Assembly (NCBI GenBank): GCA_026874595.1 | Contig: CM049322.1 | Coordinates: 54,761,886 to 54,825,885, forward strand | DNA: 64,000 nucleotides | Direction: 5' to 3' | Origin: Sipunculus nudus | Taxonomy: Eukaryota; Annelida; Sipuncula; Golfingiida; Sipunculidae | In this document: positions 13,395-25,554 of the stretch, in pieces | How the letters are laid out: every line of letters starts with the position of its first letter | How positions within the stretch are numbered: position 1 is the stretch's first letter | The notes under the pieces: model-generated | What the model was told of the DNA's origin: nothing | Databases searched by the model: none | What the model saw: the letters and a program-made list of their open reading frames with translations, nothing else | Made by a program: the position numbers and the translations under genes

Positions 13395-16300
13395 TCACAC
13401 CTTCAGCCTCAGGTCTGGTAAGGTCTGTTTCAGCTGCGTTTTAATATTTTTTTGTAACAGGCTCACTCATGTTGTTATACATGAGATCTAACTCGTAAAG
13501 TCGTGACAGTTGTTGTGTCATGTTGAGTATCTGCTCTAATTCATCATCCAGGTGGTTTTCACTCACAATTAAGGTCCTGAGTGAGGGGCATGACTGGAGC
13601 TCGTCAGTCAGTTGAATGACGGACTGGGTGTCAGTAAGACCACAGCGTCTCATGCCGATTATGCTCAGGTGGAGGAGTGATGACAGCTGCCGAGACAACT
13701 GTACTACACTGTCACTACCAATGTTATTGTTGCTATGATTCAATACTTGCAGCTGAGACGTCATCGACAGTCGTGAGATACATTTGTTCCAGGCTTCATG
13801 TATCAGTATATATTGATTTGATGTATATGGTTTTATTTCATGCATGTCATATACATCACAGTCACCAAGCAGCAACTGTCTGATCTCAGGCAGGTTGACG
13901 AGCCTCTCGCCTAGCTGCTCCACACCTGCTGCATCCAGTGACAAGACTCCCATCTCCAGAACCTGCAGCCCGGGGGTGTACTGTAGGCCGTCCACTACAG
14001 CTACACCTTCACCACGTTCACCATAGGTGCATTTACATACACGTAATTCACAGAGCAGGGGAAGACGCTGTAACTGACGGCTTAACGTCTCAAACACAAC
14101 ACAGTCAGCTGTGTTTTTATTTGTATAACTTACACCTCGCCGTTTATGGGTAACTTGTGTTCCTTTGAGATCAAGCACAATGAGATTTGGTGTGTGGTGT
14201 AGGTTTGCCACAACACCTCCCACGGCATTATGTTTCTTACAATAAGGTACCCATAATTCTTTGAGCTCTGTAAATCTCCTCAATTGATTTCCTAGCTCTG
14301 TAAATTCAACCGACGTTACTTCGTTTCTGATAAGATCGAGTGAACGTAATCTTGCCGTGTAATGTCGGAGTCCCCTTATTACTGGTCTCACAGCATCCAC
14401 GACATCACACCTACACAGACGCAGTTCACGGAGTTCACTGAGATGCTGTAGCTGATTAACAAAAACCTGGTACCCAGTCTCATCAACACTGTTGCTCATG
14501 TCATTTAATTCCTTAAAAACAGCTTGTTTTGCATACTTTGCCTTTAACCCAGATATATCAAGAATATTAAGTTCCGGCACTAAATGTATTTTATCTACAA
14601 CGTGACGTACTGCATTCGTCTGATCAGACACACACAGTCGAAATACTCTAAGATTGGCAAGGTGTTTCAGCTGGTCACCAAGTATTGCAAACACCTCCGA
14701 GTCGGCCCTGTTACCAGAGAGATCTAGAGCTTGTAGTTGTGTTACGTGTTGTAGAGATCTCACAACCGGGATCAGCCCTCGTGGTTCATCACATTCACAC
14801 AGACGGAGCTCACGGAGCTTGGTGAGGCTCCTCATCCTGTCACCAAGAACCTGATACACATCTGACGTCACTTTATTACCAGTTGTCCTGCCCCTCACGT
14901 CTAGTGCCTCATACGGCTCAGGGTTAGAAATGTTTCCCGATATATCTAAAATTTCTATTCCAAATGTGTGCCTGAGAGCGGTTATGAAAGACTCAGTAGC
15001 ATTTTCGGTGTCACATTTGCATAAGTGAAGGGTTGTTAGATTTAAAAACCCCATTACTTGGTCCGCAATTTGTCTGCAAACCTCCGGGGATACCAAGAGA
15101 CGGCTCAGGTCCAAGACAGTGAGGTCACATGGTTTGTGTATAACATCAGTATGCTGGCCACTCAGTATATCAAAAATGACTCTGTATTTATTAAAATATG
15201 TTGATTTAGAAGTCAGAGCGGTGATACAGTTTGTCTGACACCATTCCAGGAGGTACTCTTTTCCAAAGAATGGACAATTAACTATTATTTGATTTACTTT
15301 TAAGTCCTGACGTCCTGCAGTTTCATTCAGTTTTCTCTGAATGGTTATATTCCAATCAGAACCACGTACCACGACATGTCCATCTTTGGATATTTTGCTG
15401 AACCATACTTTAATATCTCTCGGGATGTCATCAAAATCATACACACTCAATGTTTCTATTTTAACAGCTTGGTGTTGCTTTCTTTCTATTTCCATTTCAA
15501 GGTTGTATAAAAATCCAGTGTTTTGTTTATATATCGTGACTGCTTTCAGCTTCGTATTCTGCAAGTATTGAAGGTACCGCAGTTGTTCCACAGACGGCGC
15601 CCATATTCTGATCGTTTCAACTTGAGAACTGTCCATTGAAAAAAACGCTGAAGCACTTCAGAGGTATACAGATTATTGAATTCAATTTCTATTGTTTTTG
15701 GTAGAACAAAAGTTTCTGTGTTTATGTCAGATAAAAAGCCAGTTGAACGGCAGTATGTGTTTTGTCTCCTTCAGACCCTTCAATGATATCATGGATTATG
15801 CTTGTAATAATTTCTTTTCCTAATCCTTTGAGAAAAGTCAAGATCATCGTGGATTCCTTGAGTGCGTTTGGTGAATTGACAAAATAAAAGAATAGCTCTT
15901 GCCTAATTTTTGGATCACAGTTGACGATGAAATAAGCAGTCAGAAATTCCTGCAATGTTTTATGCTTTAAATATATTTTTTTTCTTGTATGTTTTCTTTC
16001 TTTATCATTCAGTCTACCACTGGCATTCAGTAAACCTAACGTCACTCAAGTCATTCAGAACAGATGTTGGAAAGCTTAGTTCTAATGTATCTCCCTTTAA
16101 ACCATCAACAGCGACCTTTCCGATTTCCATAATAAACTGGTGAAATATGTCAATTATTTTACCTTGGTCAGAACGATTGTCTTGAGAAACAAATTTTATT
16201 TCATATCTTCTGCACACATACTTTACAAAATCAAAATAAAATTCGGTGACAGAATTCGCGATCCTCTTTTGATCCCGCAAAAGAACACACATGAGTAACA

Positions 16301-16900
16301 GGACATCCGGGTAACAGCTAAATTCTTTTCTGTCCTTATTTTCGGCAATCTCAGTTCTTAGATTTTCACCATCATCTGAATTGTGGAAAAATCGGTCCGT
16401 GTTAGTTTTCACCCTTTTGTCAGAAAAACCTTTCAGAATGACATGGGTCTTTGGGAATTCCTTTGGTGATTTAAAATGTAGTGATGGACGATTGCGTGAG
16501 GTAATGACCAGGTTGGTTTCCTTCAGATGATTTCTTTTAATAATGTTTGTAATATCCATGGCTGTGTCTTCTCTGTACTCATCAAGACCCTCAAACAAAA
16601 AAAGAATATGTCGCTGATTGCTTTAATTATATTTACCATGCTCTCTTGGTTTCTTATATCTATATTTTGATGAAATGCTTCAGTTAGAGTTTCGTTTTGT
16701 CTGACATCCCTTAAGAAGATGGGGAGTACCAGCTGAAATTTCCCCAGATGTCTCTTAATATGTCTTGGTGTAAGAAAGGTTCTTCTCCACCAGCTGGCCA
16801 GAGTATACATCGCCCAGTCCACTAACAGACGTTTTGCTAATGTCGTTTTCCCTGTCCCAGCGGCTCCTTCTAGATAAACACTATGCTCCAATGTACTCTC
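13395..16900 (-). pseudogene. NACHT-LRR exon, copy 2, frameshifted
   Basis: Near-identical to copy 1 at a shift of 10944 and carrying the same five frame-breaking indels (near 16625, 16039, 15733, 15641 and 13451) and the same 6-base in-frame loss. The LRR part remains open at 13441-15636. The few differences from copy 1 include codon changes such as I/D in the IFDIL region near 15180. Because no lesion is private to one copy, the breaks predate the last duplication. Confidence 0.9.
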
Positions 16901-17490
16901 CTAGAAAAAATAAAATTTATAATTTTTGAAAATTTATATTCATCCATTAAGACCAATTCATTAAAAGAATACATTTAAATAGTGAGAAAGTCCCTTGATT
17001 TTATATTAAAATATCTAGAAAATCATATTGAGACAAAATTTTGTGTATTTTGCTAATTGATCACTTTGTCAGCTATAGCCGGTTGAAAATCTAGCTTTAT
17101 GAATGTATTTATTTTTAAACAGGAGTTTCTATGGTAACAAACTATTTGTATTCGTCATTCGGAGAAAAGCAGTCATCTGTTCAAAATGATTATTTCAATT
17201 CTCCAAACCAGTTCAATGCGTCTGTTCTACACTGTTTGACACTCAGAGCGGTCAGATGTTGAGAGTGCTCATAATCATATTTGTCTATAACCAGGAGAAT
17301 TATAATTAAATAATTTTATATTTCTAAGAATTTCCCGCCCAGGACGCTCTTTATTTAACCGTTCTACGATTAGCTTTGCGACCCAACAGACTTACTTGCG
17401 AGGCTGATGTAAGGTATGCTAACGATAGCTTTTGTGGATGTCAGTCAGCCCAAACTCATACGCCCAAATATAAGTTATATAATAAATAAC

Positions 17491-17703
17491 ATTTTTGAAC
17501 ATATCTGTGTAGAATCGTAAGTGCTCTTCTTCGTCCCCGAGCGTGGTGCTTTTTTTTGGCGAAGACCAGATCCGTGTACAGCTCATCAAGCTCGACTCTC
17601 ATGATATCATCATCCCATTCCCACAACTCTATTTCACTGTATTCTCTTAATATAGTATTAGCGACTCTACGCTGCAGGTCTTTTGTAATAATGCCAACAT
17701 TGC
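17491..17703 (-). pseudogene. Pre-NACHT exon, copy 2 (2-base frameshift)
   Basis: Identical lesion to copy 1: an A8 run instead of A10 and a weakened donor (AAT|GT). The residues before the run (KDLQRRVANTILREY, WEWDDDIMRVELDELYTDL) are unchanged. Confidence 0.75.
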
Positions 17704-18028
17704 CTTAGGATAAAAAAGAACTTGCATTAGCTGATTTACCCAATGTAGGGATTATTTTTAAACAATAGCTTCCAGAAAGAAATTTTATTTATGGGAAATG
17801 TTCGATTATTTATAGTCTCCCTATGCCATAGACTTTGGATTTAACTCTTCTTTTTCTCAAGCTTTAATTACACATCCTCTGTTAAATGGGTTAATGATTT
17901 CAAGCTACATTCTGATACGTTTATTCGTGAGCTTAATAGTTAAAAAGTACACACGCTAATCTTTCAGATACAATCAAAACTATATGACTTCGCATTTGTA
18001 AACAAATACATAAAGCGCCTCTGTGGCA

Positions 18029-18314
18029 CACATTCCTTCTGTGACAGACGCATTTCCTCAACCACTCACACCCCCCACCCTCTCCTTCTTACACATCCAT
18101 TACCATCTCCCTACACACACACGCTCTCTGACACACCCTTTCCCTCACACGAACCCTCTCACCAGGCACCAACACCCTCACACTCCCACAACCAGTCACT
18201 CCGAACACACTCTCACACTCCCACAACCTCTCAGTCACCCGTCACCTCTCACTCACACCCTTTCACTCGCACCCCCTCTCAAACATACACCCTCTAACAC
18301 ACACCCTCTTCAAA
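18029..18314. repeat. CT/CA-rich minisatellite-like tract, copy 2
   Basis: Second copy of the intronic pyrimidine- and A-rich tract, differing from copy 1 at very few positions (for example one TACACA/CACACA change near 18116). Confidence 0.85.
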
Positions 18315-18483
18315 AGAATTGGAATTATATAGTTTTGTATAGTCAGCACGCACATACATATAATGGCTTTTCTTATGTATTTAAAGGAATATAGTTCTTT
18401 TCAAAACCAACAATTATTAAAGTGTATAAAAAAAATAAAACATTTATCATGAATAAGTGTCTTTCCATCAAAATGAAAAACCA

Positions 18484-19200
18484 CCTCTGATAAATTGTAG
18501 AAAGTTGACTTAGGAAAAAATCACATTGTGCCAGACCAAGACCGAATAATAGTCCTCATATTATATAAAAGACTATTCAGAATGGCTAACCTCACAACAC
18601 AAGGCATCAGACCTCGCAATATAATGGAGCCAGTGTATTTGAGACAATGCCTGCAAAGCTGCTAACAATTGCCCAGTGCAAAAAATAGCTCCAAATATTA
18701 AATATGCTAAATGACCTTGAATATGAAAGTCAAGGTCACTGGTTTTCGAGCACATCACAGAACATGGTCAAGTCAATGTGTGTAGCAATTTTGAAGAAAA
18801 AATATGCAAGGCTTAAGAAGTTAGCTAAATCACCAAAAATTACATACAAAAAGGCTATATAAATTTTAAAAAAATCTAATTCAAGGTCGACCAACAGTTG
18901 ATGCGTTCGAGCAAGTCATAAGGCGATACATTTAACAATGTAATAAGCAAATCAAATGAAAACTCTTGCCACTATCGCGCTAACGGGCGAGTAGGGTGAT
19001 TTTTTTCCAGTATGAGCTGATCCATAAAAGCAAAGGTCAAGGTCAGACAATGAAGAAAAAAAAAACGGTTGTCTATCTAAAGCAAGATTGCGAGATACAA
19101 GCCTCTAGGAAAAGCGGACGCGGACACGGAGCCGGTAACAAAAAAACCTATGGGGCGCTTAATTCAATCCGTTTTGAACATTGATGTACAATTTAAAGAT
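18484..19200. repeat. Intronic dispersed-type repeat with AAGGTCA words, copy 2
   Basis: Copy of the intron stretch at 7540-8260. The main differences are a shorter A-run near 19055 and single substitutions. No coding potential seen. Confidence 0.4.
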
Positions 19201-19419
19201 AGGCCCTTGTCATATCAGGATGTGGAATTTCATTAAATAAATTGAATACGTCCATGAATTATACATTGCTTTCCTCGCTCGATCGGTTACATACGAAGAC
19301 TCCATACATAAAGTGTTAACAGTGTTGAATATAAGTAAAAATCGTAATTCAAATCAGTGGAAACTGAAACATAGAGATAATAAAAGAGTCAGAGGGCACT
19401 CGTAATCTAGGCAACATAC

Positions 19420-19501
19420 CTTTCTCTGTCAATTGAATCCTGACAGAATGAGCCATATCTGTTTCTAGATGTTCCATATGTCTTCCTCTTCTGTTGTAAA
19501 A
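19420..19501 (-). pseudogene. Juxtamembrane exon, copy 2
   Basis: Identical to the exon at 31602-31683 with the same donor GTATGT. Locally intact, within a dead gene copy. Confidence 0.6.
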
Positions 19502-19780
19502 CTAGTTTTTTTTATATGTAATTAAACATAAACGGTTTGCAAAAACGCTATAGACATTTGCTACATAAAGCCCCTGGCTAGGAATCGACACTATTATTTA
19601 TTACTGTATATTTCAGTGTTTCTTTCTCTTTATTTAATTAAAAGTTAAGGTTTAACTTTCACTTAAAAGAATAGCAAAAGTAATTTTTAAGTCTTGTTTT
19701 ATAGCTTCTTTTTCGGCTGCAGATTTTAGTCAATCAATTTTATGAATATTATGAGGGACTGAATATCATTTTCTACTCAC

Positions 19781-19908
19781 GACTAATGGCTCTTTCCTAC
19801 AACACATCATGCCAACTCGTTTTGTAACGCAGATTCCGATAATGCCAGCAAGAAGTATTGTAAATCCACAAGACACAGCAATTAGAATAACTGCTATCGT
19901 CCACCCTC
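19781..19908 (-). pseudogene. Transmembrane exon, copy 2
   Basis: Same hydrophobic segment and GTGAGT donor as copy 3. Locally intact, within a 5'-truncated gene copy. Confidence 0.7.
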
Positions 19909-20015
19909 CTTATGAAAATATTTTCGTTCCAAGTTATTATAAGTTCGAAATAATAGATCATGTAATAAATAGAAAAGTGTTGTTAATAAACCAACGCTGA
20001 AAATATATTTTTTAC

Positions 20016-20252
20016 CTGAACCATCATGGTAAATTGATGTCAGATTACTTTTTGTAGTCAGGTTGACTCTTATGGCATCACATATATAAGGCATTTTCTT
20101 TTGACAATCACTTGGCATGGAATTCCATGATGATGATTGCACCGAAATAGAACCACATACGCCTGAATTCGGATGTTGACGTGGATCCCAGTAATCGTAT
20201 ATAATATCCTCTGAAATTTTAATAGAGTTACCTTTAAATTCCCACCCGTTAA
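20016..20252 (-). pseudogene. CTLD-b exon 2, copy 2
   Basis: C-terminal half of the lectin domain, open, with the WNSMPSDC variant shared with copy 1. Confidence 0.75.
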
Positions 20253-20384
20253 CTATCCATGCAAAATTCGATAGTAATATCGCAAAACGGGCATGTAGGT
20301 ATGTTTATTAAAAAGGCCTGTACTGCTCTACTGCTTTGTACTGAATGTTAACAGGAGAAATGTTGGAAATTAAACCATAATAAC

Positions 20385-20630
20385 CTGGTGACCTCTCGTT
20401 GTCAACCCATTCCTCTCTTCTCAGACCAACCCAAAACCGATGACAAGTCCACTCTTTCTTCGCCAGCACTTCCATTACGTCTCGATCTCTCACCAAAGCA
20501 AGTGTCTGGTTCCATTTTTGGCAGCGAGCCCTCGCCTCGTGCCATGTTCGTTGCTCACAATAATGCGCATAGCATATACCATTGTGACCAACACCAATGA
20601 GGGACAATATATCACGGGAACAATGGGAAT
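20385..20630 (-). pseudogene. CTLD-b exon 1, copy 2
   Basis: N-terminal half of the lectin domain, open, acceptor TTTGCAG kept. The LINE junction lies 35 bases upstream (20665/20666), at the same base as in copy 1. Confidence 0.8.
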
Positions 20631-20665
20631 CTGCAAACAAACATATCTGTGACATTGGTCGAGTT

Positions 20666-23600
20666 GAAGGCCGCCTTTTTCGTATGATGCGATTAGGGAG
20701 GTCAGTTTTATTTTATCTGGTTTATAAGACCATATAGATTTATACATTTTTTTCTAATTTTCTTATAGAGTGTGTTGTAGGGGATGGTTAGACTGATAAT
20801 AGGTATATAATCTGGGCGTGCGCATGACAAATTTCCAATTGTTATTTTACCAACCAGTGTCATATATCGGAATGACCAGGTATGTATGCTTTTTTATTAT
20901 ATCCAATTTTGAAATGTATTGCCAGTTATTTATTTGTATAGTGAAGGTCGAAATAGGATGCTTAAGATAATTATTGGACCTTCAGATCATTGAAGGCCTT
21001 GTTTAGTTTAATATGTTTTTACAAATATTGTATTTGTTTGTGTTTTAATTGAAGGCATGACTGCAGTTTCATTTAGGTTCGTTTTAAGACAAGATATTCT
21101 CTCGTGATTTTTACACATTCTAAGATACTCTCCTAATCTGAAAACAATAGGACAGTATTATCTGCATACTGCAATATTTTATAATGGAATTTATCTATCT
21201 TAATCCCTTTTGATATATTTTCTTCTCTTAATCTCCTTGCCAATATTTCTGCAGAGATAACAAAAAGATAAGCGATCAGGGGACAACCCTGTCTCACACC
21301 TATTAGACCCTGAAAAAAAATGTGAACGTCATCCGTTATTAAAGATACGTTTCCCTCCATGATACATGATTATTTATGTTTGATTTTTGAAAATCATGGG
21401 TGATTTATGTTTTTAGTAATAAACCAATAACACCTTGTCCTTGTGATATACTTAAATTCCCTTATTTTAGACTATATGTTATACAGGATGTGAGTGGTTG
21501 TTTTATTTCATGCCAAAATTTTATACAAAATTCCGCCGGAATAATATCTAAGCCTGGTGCCTTGTTATTAGAAAATGATTTTCAAAAAGTTTTCAAAAAT
21601 TTCATTTTCATTTATATTTGTATCACAAAAATTCTCTACTGTTCTGAAAGTTTTTCAATTCTTTTAAGGTTGTACTAATTTTGAGGTATACAATTTTTCT
21701 TAATAAGTCTTCTCTGCAGCTTAATTCTGCTCGGCATCACTGATAATTTTTCCATCATTTAAAATTCATTTGTTTATCACTTTTCTATTATAGTTTCGTT
21801 TGTCAAGGTTGAGAAAATACTTAGATCGTTTTTCTCCTTCTTCATACTATCTACATATATTTCTGAAAATGGCTACTTTTGTTCCTGATTCTATAAGATC
21901 TTCCATTTCTCTTTTGATTTCAGCTCAGTTAGTTTAGTTATTTGCATACTGCAGAGAAGCACTTTTTTTCTAACGTTGCAATTTATTATTTTTATATTTT
22001 TTTTACTAAATCAAATGGTTTCTCGCAAAATGTACTTTTTTAAACACATTAAAGCATGGTTAATCTCTTTATTTTCTTCTTGTGCAGATTAAATGTTTGT
22101 TTTTATTAGATCATTATATTTTTAGTTCTTTAATAAAGAGCAATTCAGTTTCCAGTATTCTGGACCTCTATTATGAATAAACATATCCAGTCCAAGAGAT
22201 ATACTTAGATGGTGCAATGAGAAGGGGCAATGTGTGTGTTTTTAACATTCCCCAATTATCCAACTCACACTAAAAAATAATCTAACCGGCTACCTTCCGA
22301 TACATGCTTATTACGGACCGTTGTAAACTTCACTAAGTCAGGGTAATGTTGTCTCCAGATATCAACCATTTCTGTTTCTTCCATATATTCAAGAACTGTT
22401 TTCCTAGCTTTACTGATATTATTCTGATTTTTGTTTAACTGATCTAAATTTATATCTAATGTGACATTCCAGTCACCCCCAATAATCCTGTGATCATTTG
22501 GAATATTATCAATTTCTAAAAATAACCTTTTATAAAATTCTGGTGAATCATCATTAGTCAATACACATTTAGTAATGTGATCTTATAATCGTTAAGTAAG
22601 CATTCTAAAATTACAAATCTTCCATCTTTATCTATAACTTGCTTTTAAATTTCACAAGAAATATTGATCTTAATTAATATTGCTGAACCCCTTGCGTTTG
22701 TTGTACCATTGCTATATATGATTCTTTGTCCCCATTCTGCTCTCCATTTAGCTTCTGTTTCTTTACTACTGTGAGTTTTTGCATGAAAACTATTCCAATA
22801 TTTCTCTTTCTTTGTAACCAATAAAAAATCCCTCTTCACTTTGCAAAGATGCCTAAACCCCGTACATTAATTGAAAATATGTGCAACGAAGCTTTATGAG
22901 TTCCATGTGGAGCACCTGACCGTCGATTTGGATGGGCGATATTATATGAAATTAGATTTCCCTTAAAGTTAAGCATTATTGACTCAAAAAATATAAAGTC
23001 AGAATTTACAAATCTTACACTACCCACAAAAATTGTTAAATCCACAAAATATAGAAAATAAGCCAGTGCCTGTCACCTCGGCTTGGGCGTCTCAGCTTCG
23101 CCCGGCAGCACTCCAACACCTCAATACTTTTTGCCGTTACTTATTACTCAATCCTCTGATCAACTCCGCTAGAGGTCGACATCGCCACGCAAACATGCGG
23201 AGCGGTAGCGCCCCTAGGCGGTGCTGTCACCTGTCGTGCATAAAACAAAACAGTCACAAGAATGAGTTCTCGATTAACGCATGCGCACTTCCCAAGCCAC
23301 GTGCTTGGTACCAAATCTCTTTAAAGTGTTTAAAAATTGGCATATCACGTAGCCAACTTATGTGAATACTGAACAGTTTCTTGGTTAGTTATTCACGTAA
23401 TTTCTTTGTGGTTAGCGCGTATTAGTCCCGTATTACCACCAGTTCACCGTTTATGTAAAGTTGGCACCTCCAGAATTGACCTTATTAGCAACATTGTACG
23501 CTGCCGTCATCTGCGGTTTCGCTTTTTGTTTGGTTTGAAAGTCCCGCATTGCCAGGTCTTCAGCTACTCTAATGGTAGAATTCTTAAGCTGTTTCTTTCC

Positions 23601-24250
23601 GCTGACAAGAACTTCATTTCAAATGGCCTATTGTGGAACCGTACCAAAATATGTCGAGGTTTCGTTCTTCCCTTGCCCATTCTGTGCGCTATTTCAATTG
23701 TGTTCTTTACTTGTTCTTCGCTCATATCCCTAACTATTCTGTTCTGTACAATCATTTTTGAAACAGTATTTTTACAATGTTCAACCAGTCCAATTTCACC
23801 GACACCAATAATGCACACATTCCACTTCCTAAGATAGCGTTCTTGTTCGTTACAGGCCTCCAACATATCCTGCTGTTTCTTTTGTATCTCTATATTTTTT
23901 TGCTTATTGTTTCTATTTCACTTCATGCAATTCTGCTTTAAGCTCTCCAACTTTTTTCCCAAGTCCCTGTTTACTAGCTTTTTATTCTTTAACTGTTGTT
24001 TCTAGTACATTTTACCCGTTTTCTATCGACTGAACGTTTTCTTTCAGAATATTCTGCCCTGTGGTTAGTCCATTAAGTTCCTTTTTCAGACTTTCATGCA
24101 TGCCTTTAGTTTCTTCTTTAATTTCTTTATTAGAGGCTCTGACCTTATTCATTTCTCACAGTACCTGTCTCAGCTGAGCATGAATGTCCATGGCCGCCAT
24201 ACCTTATGTCCCCTCCTCTGATTCACTATCAGTTCCTCCAGTATTTTTAC
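20666..24250 (-). mobile_element. Degenerate L1/Tx1-type LINE, copy 3 (longest)
   Basis: The most complete copy. A possible ORF1 start lies at 24200 (ATGGCGGCCATGG on the minus strand) but meets a stop after 14 codons. A coiled-coil-like ORF1 region (23900-24190) is followed by the RNA-binding-like segment (23564-23866). Endonuclease fragments lie at 22836-23045, 22645-22839 and 22265-22561. A reverse transcriptase fragment at 21133-21360 has GVRQGCPL and a catalytic box reading YADN where YADD is usual. The element ends inside ORF2 at 20666 at the duplication junction. All frames are broken, so it is immobile. The 5' border near 24250 is uncertain. Confidence 0.87.
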
Positions 24251-25126
24251 TCTTTTCTTACTCTACTCACATGGCTTTCTGGGATGATTATGGTAAGAAA
24301 TTGTAAGGGATGGTAAGAGTATAATACTAAGCACAAATTATTCATTATATGATAAAATATAATTTACGTTAGGATCTTCGTAATTATAATGAAGTTATGA
24401 AATATAACAGAACTTTCCTCAGCGTGCACCATGGTTTATTTGTTTGAACATGCACATTCCATATCTAGCTACATGATACATCTAAATAATATTTAGACAT
24501 GTATTATATATTTCATTAACGATTTCAACACTTTAAAAAAATAATTTAATAAGTAAAGCCAACAACAAGCTACCCACAGACCAAAATGATAGCATAACAC
24601 AGCAACCCCCATTTAAACCATTTCCCTTTTGAAAAAGCTGCGAATGGATAAAAATAACCCATGAAAAGACAAAAGAGAAAAGGGATAAATCGCAAGAAGA
24701 AACGTATGTATATACGGGAACTGAACCTGAAAATAAATAGTCGTGAAAGCAATCAATAAAAAGCAACTGTACGTAATTTTCTTCATATTTGGAAAAGCAT
24801 TAATCGATATACAATCCCAGGTTATTTAAAGCTTAACCCGACATGGTCCACTACCTACTATTTAGAAACTATGATAAGGTTTTTTTAACTTTATTATTTC
24901 ACAGAAATTATTCGAGTTATAACTATCCGCTACCCGCCATTTAGAAAAATGAAAGATTTTGTAAAAACTTATTTGTTTAATAGAAATTAATCAGAAATAT
25001 AATACTCTAATTACGCTATCAAAAAGCTCCACCTACAGAGATATTATTGATATTGATGGGCCTATATATTAATCACAAAATAAGAAAATCTGAGAGGAAT
25101 TGGTCAAATCCGAATTTTTATTAATA
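24251..25126. other. Spacer between LINE copy 3 and the receptor 3' flank
   Basis: AT-rich sequence found only in unit 3; it is part of the 23884-25126 segment lost from units 1 and 2. It holds two overlapping minus-strand open frames (24533-24766, 24570-24752) that are hydrophobic but match no family I recognise and lack splice or start context. It may be LINE 5' UTR plus 3' flank of the receptor gene. Confidence 0.5.
25117..25122 (-). promoter_or_regulatory. Candidate polyadenylation hexamer AATAAA for the receptor gene
   Basis: TTTATT on the plus strand, that is AATAAA in the gene sense, about 430 bases past the stop codon. It lies at the very edge of the segment deleted from units 1 and 2, so those copies lack it. 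AATAAA is frequent by chance in AT-rich DNA, so this is weak evidence. Confidence 0.25.
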
Positions 25127-25554
25127 TTAAATAATAACTCCTTTGACCGTATTCAGGTCGGGTAAAACCGTAAATAAATTTTTAAATGCACATTGATCAG
25201 CCATTTCAAAAGTGCAACAAAATTCGTTTTCATGCGAAATATACAACGAGGCTATAGTTCGAGCAAATAAAGAAAGAGGTCAAAATGATAATATGGTGTG
25301 CAAAATTACATGTTTCATCAGAATATGTTTCGTACAGTTTCTCACTGGCTGCACTATCTCTTCTCATCTACATATAATAATATAGATTTGAAAAAAAGGC
25401 AAAAGCACATATATTCAGACGTGTATAACCTGTATAGGGTATTACTTTCTATATATGAAATCCGTTAAGGCTGCATTATATTTTCTCATACATTGTTTCC
25501 TCTCAGTATCTCTATTGTATATATTATTTATAATATACGTGCCAAGAAGAAGCA

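Larger units (their letters stand above)
10945..21885. repeat. Tandem unit 2
   Basis: Near-identical copy of unit 1, three bases shorter, in the same orientation. It shares with unit 1 every frame-breaking indel of the NACHT-LRR exon, the loss of 1.24 kb of LINE and 3' flank, and the LINE/CTLD junction (20665/20666). These shared lesions mean units 1 and 2 descend from one already defective copy. Confidence 0.95.

Noticed and set aside
20490-20747. Open frame crossing the LINE/receptor junction, a possible chimeric protein
   Set aside because: It joins LINE ORF2 to the wrong frame of the CTLD exon; a by-product of the duplication junction.
24533-24766. Overlapping hydrophobic minus-strand frames in the unit 3 spacer
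   Set aside because: Two overlapping frames of the same composition, no family resemblance and no splice context; most likely LINE 5' flank.
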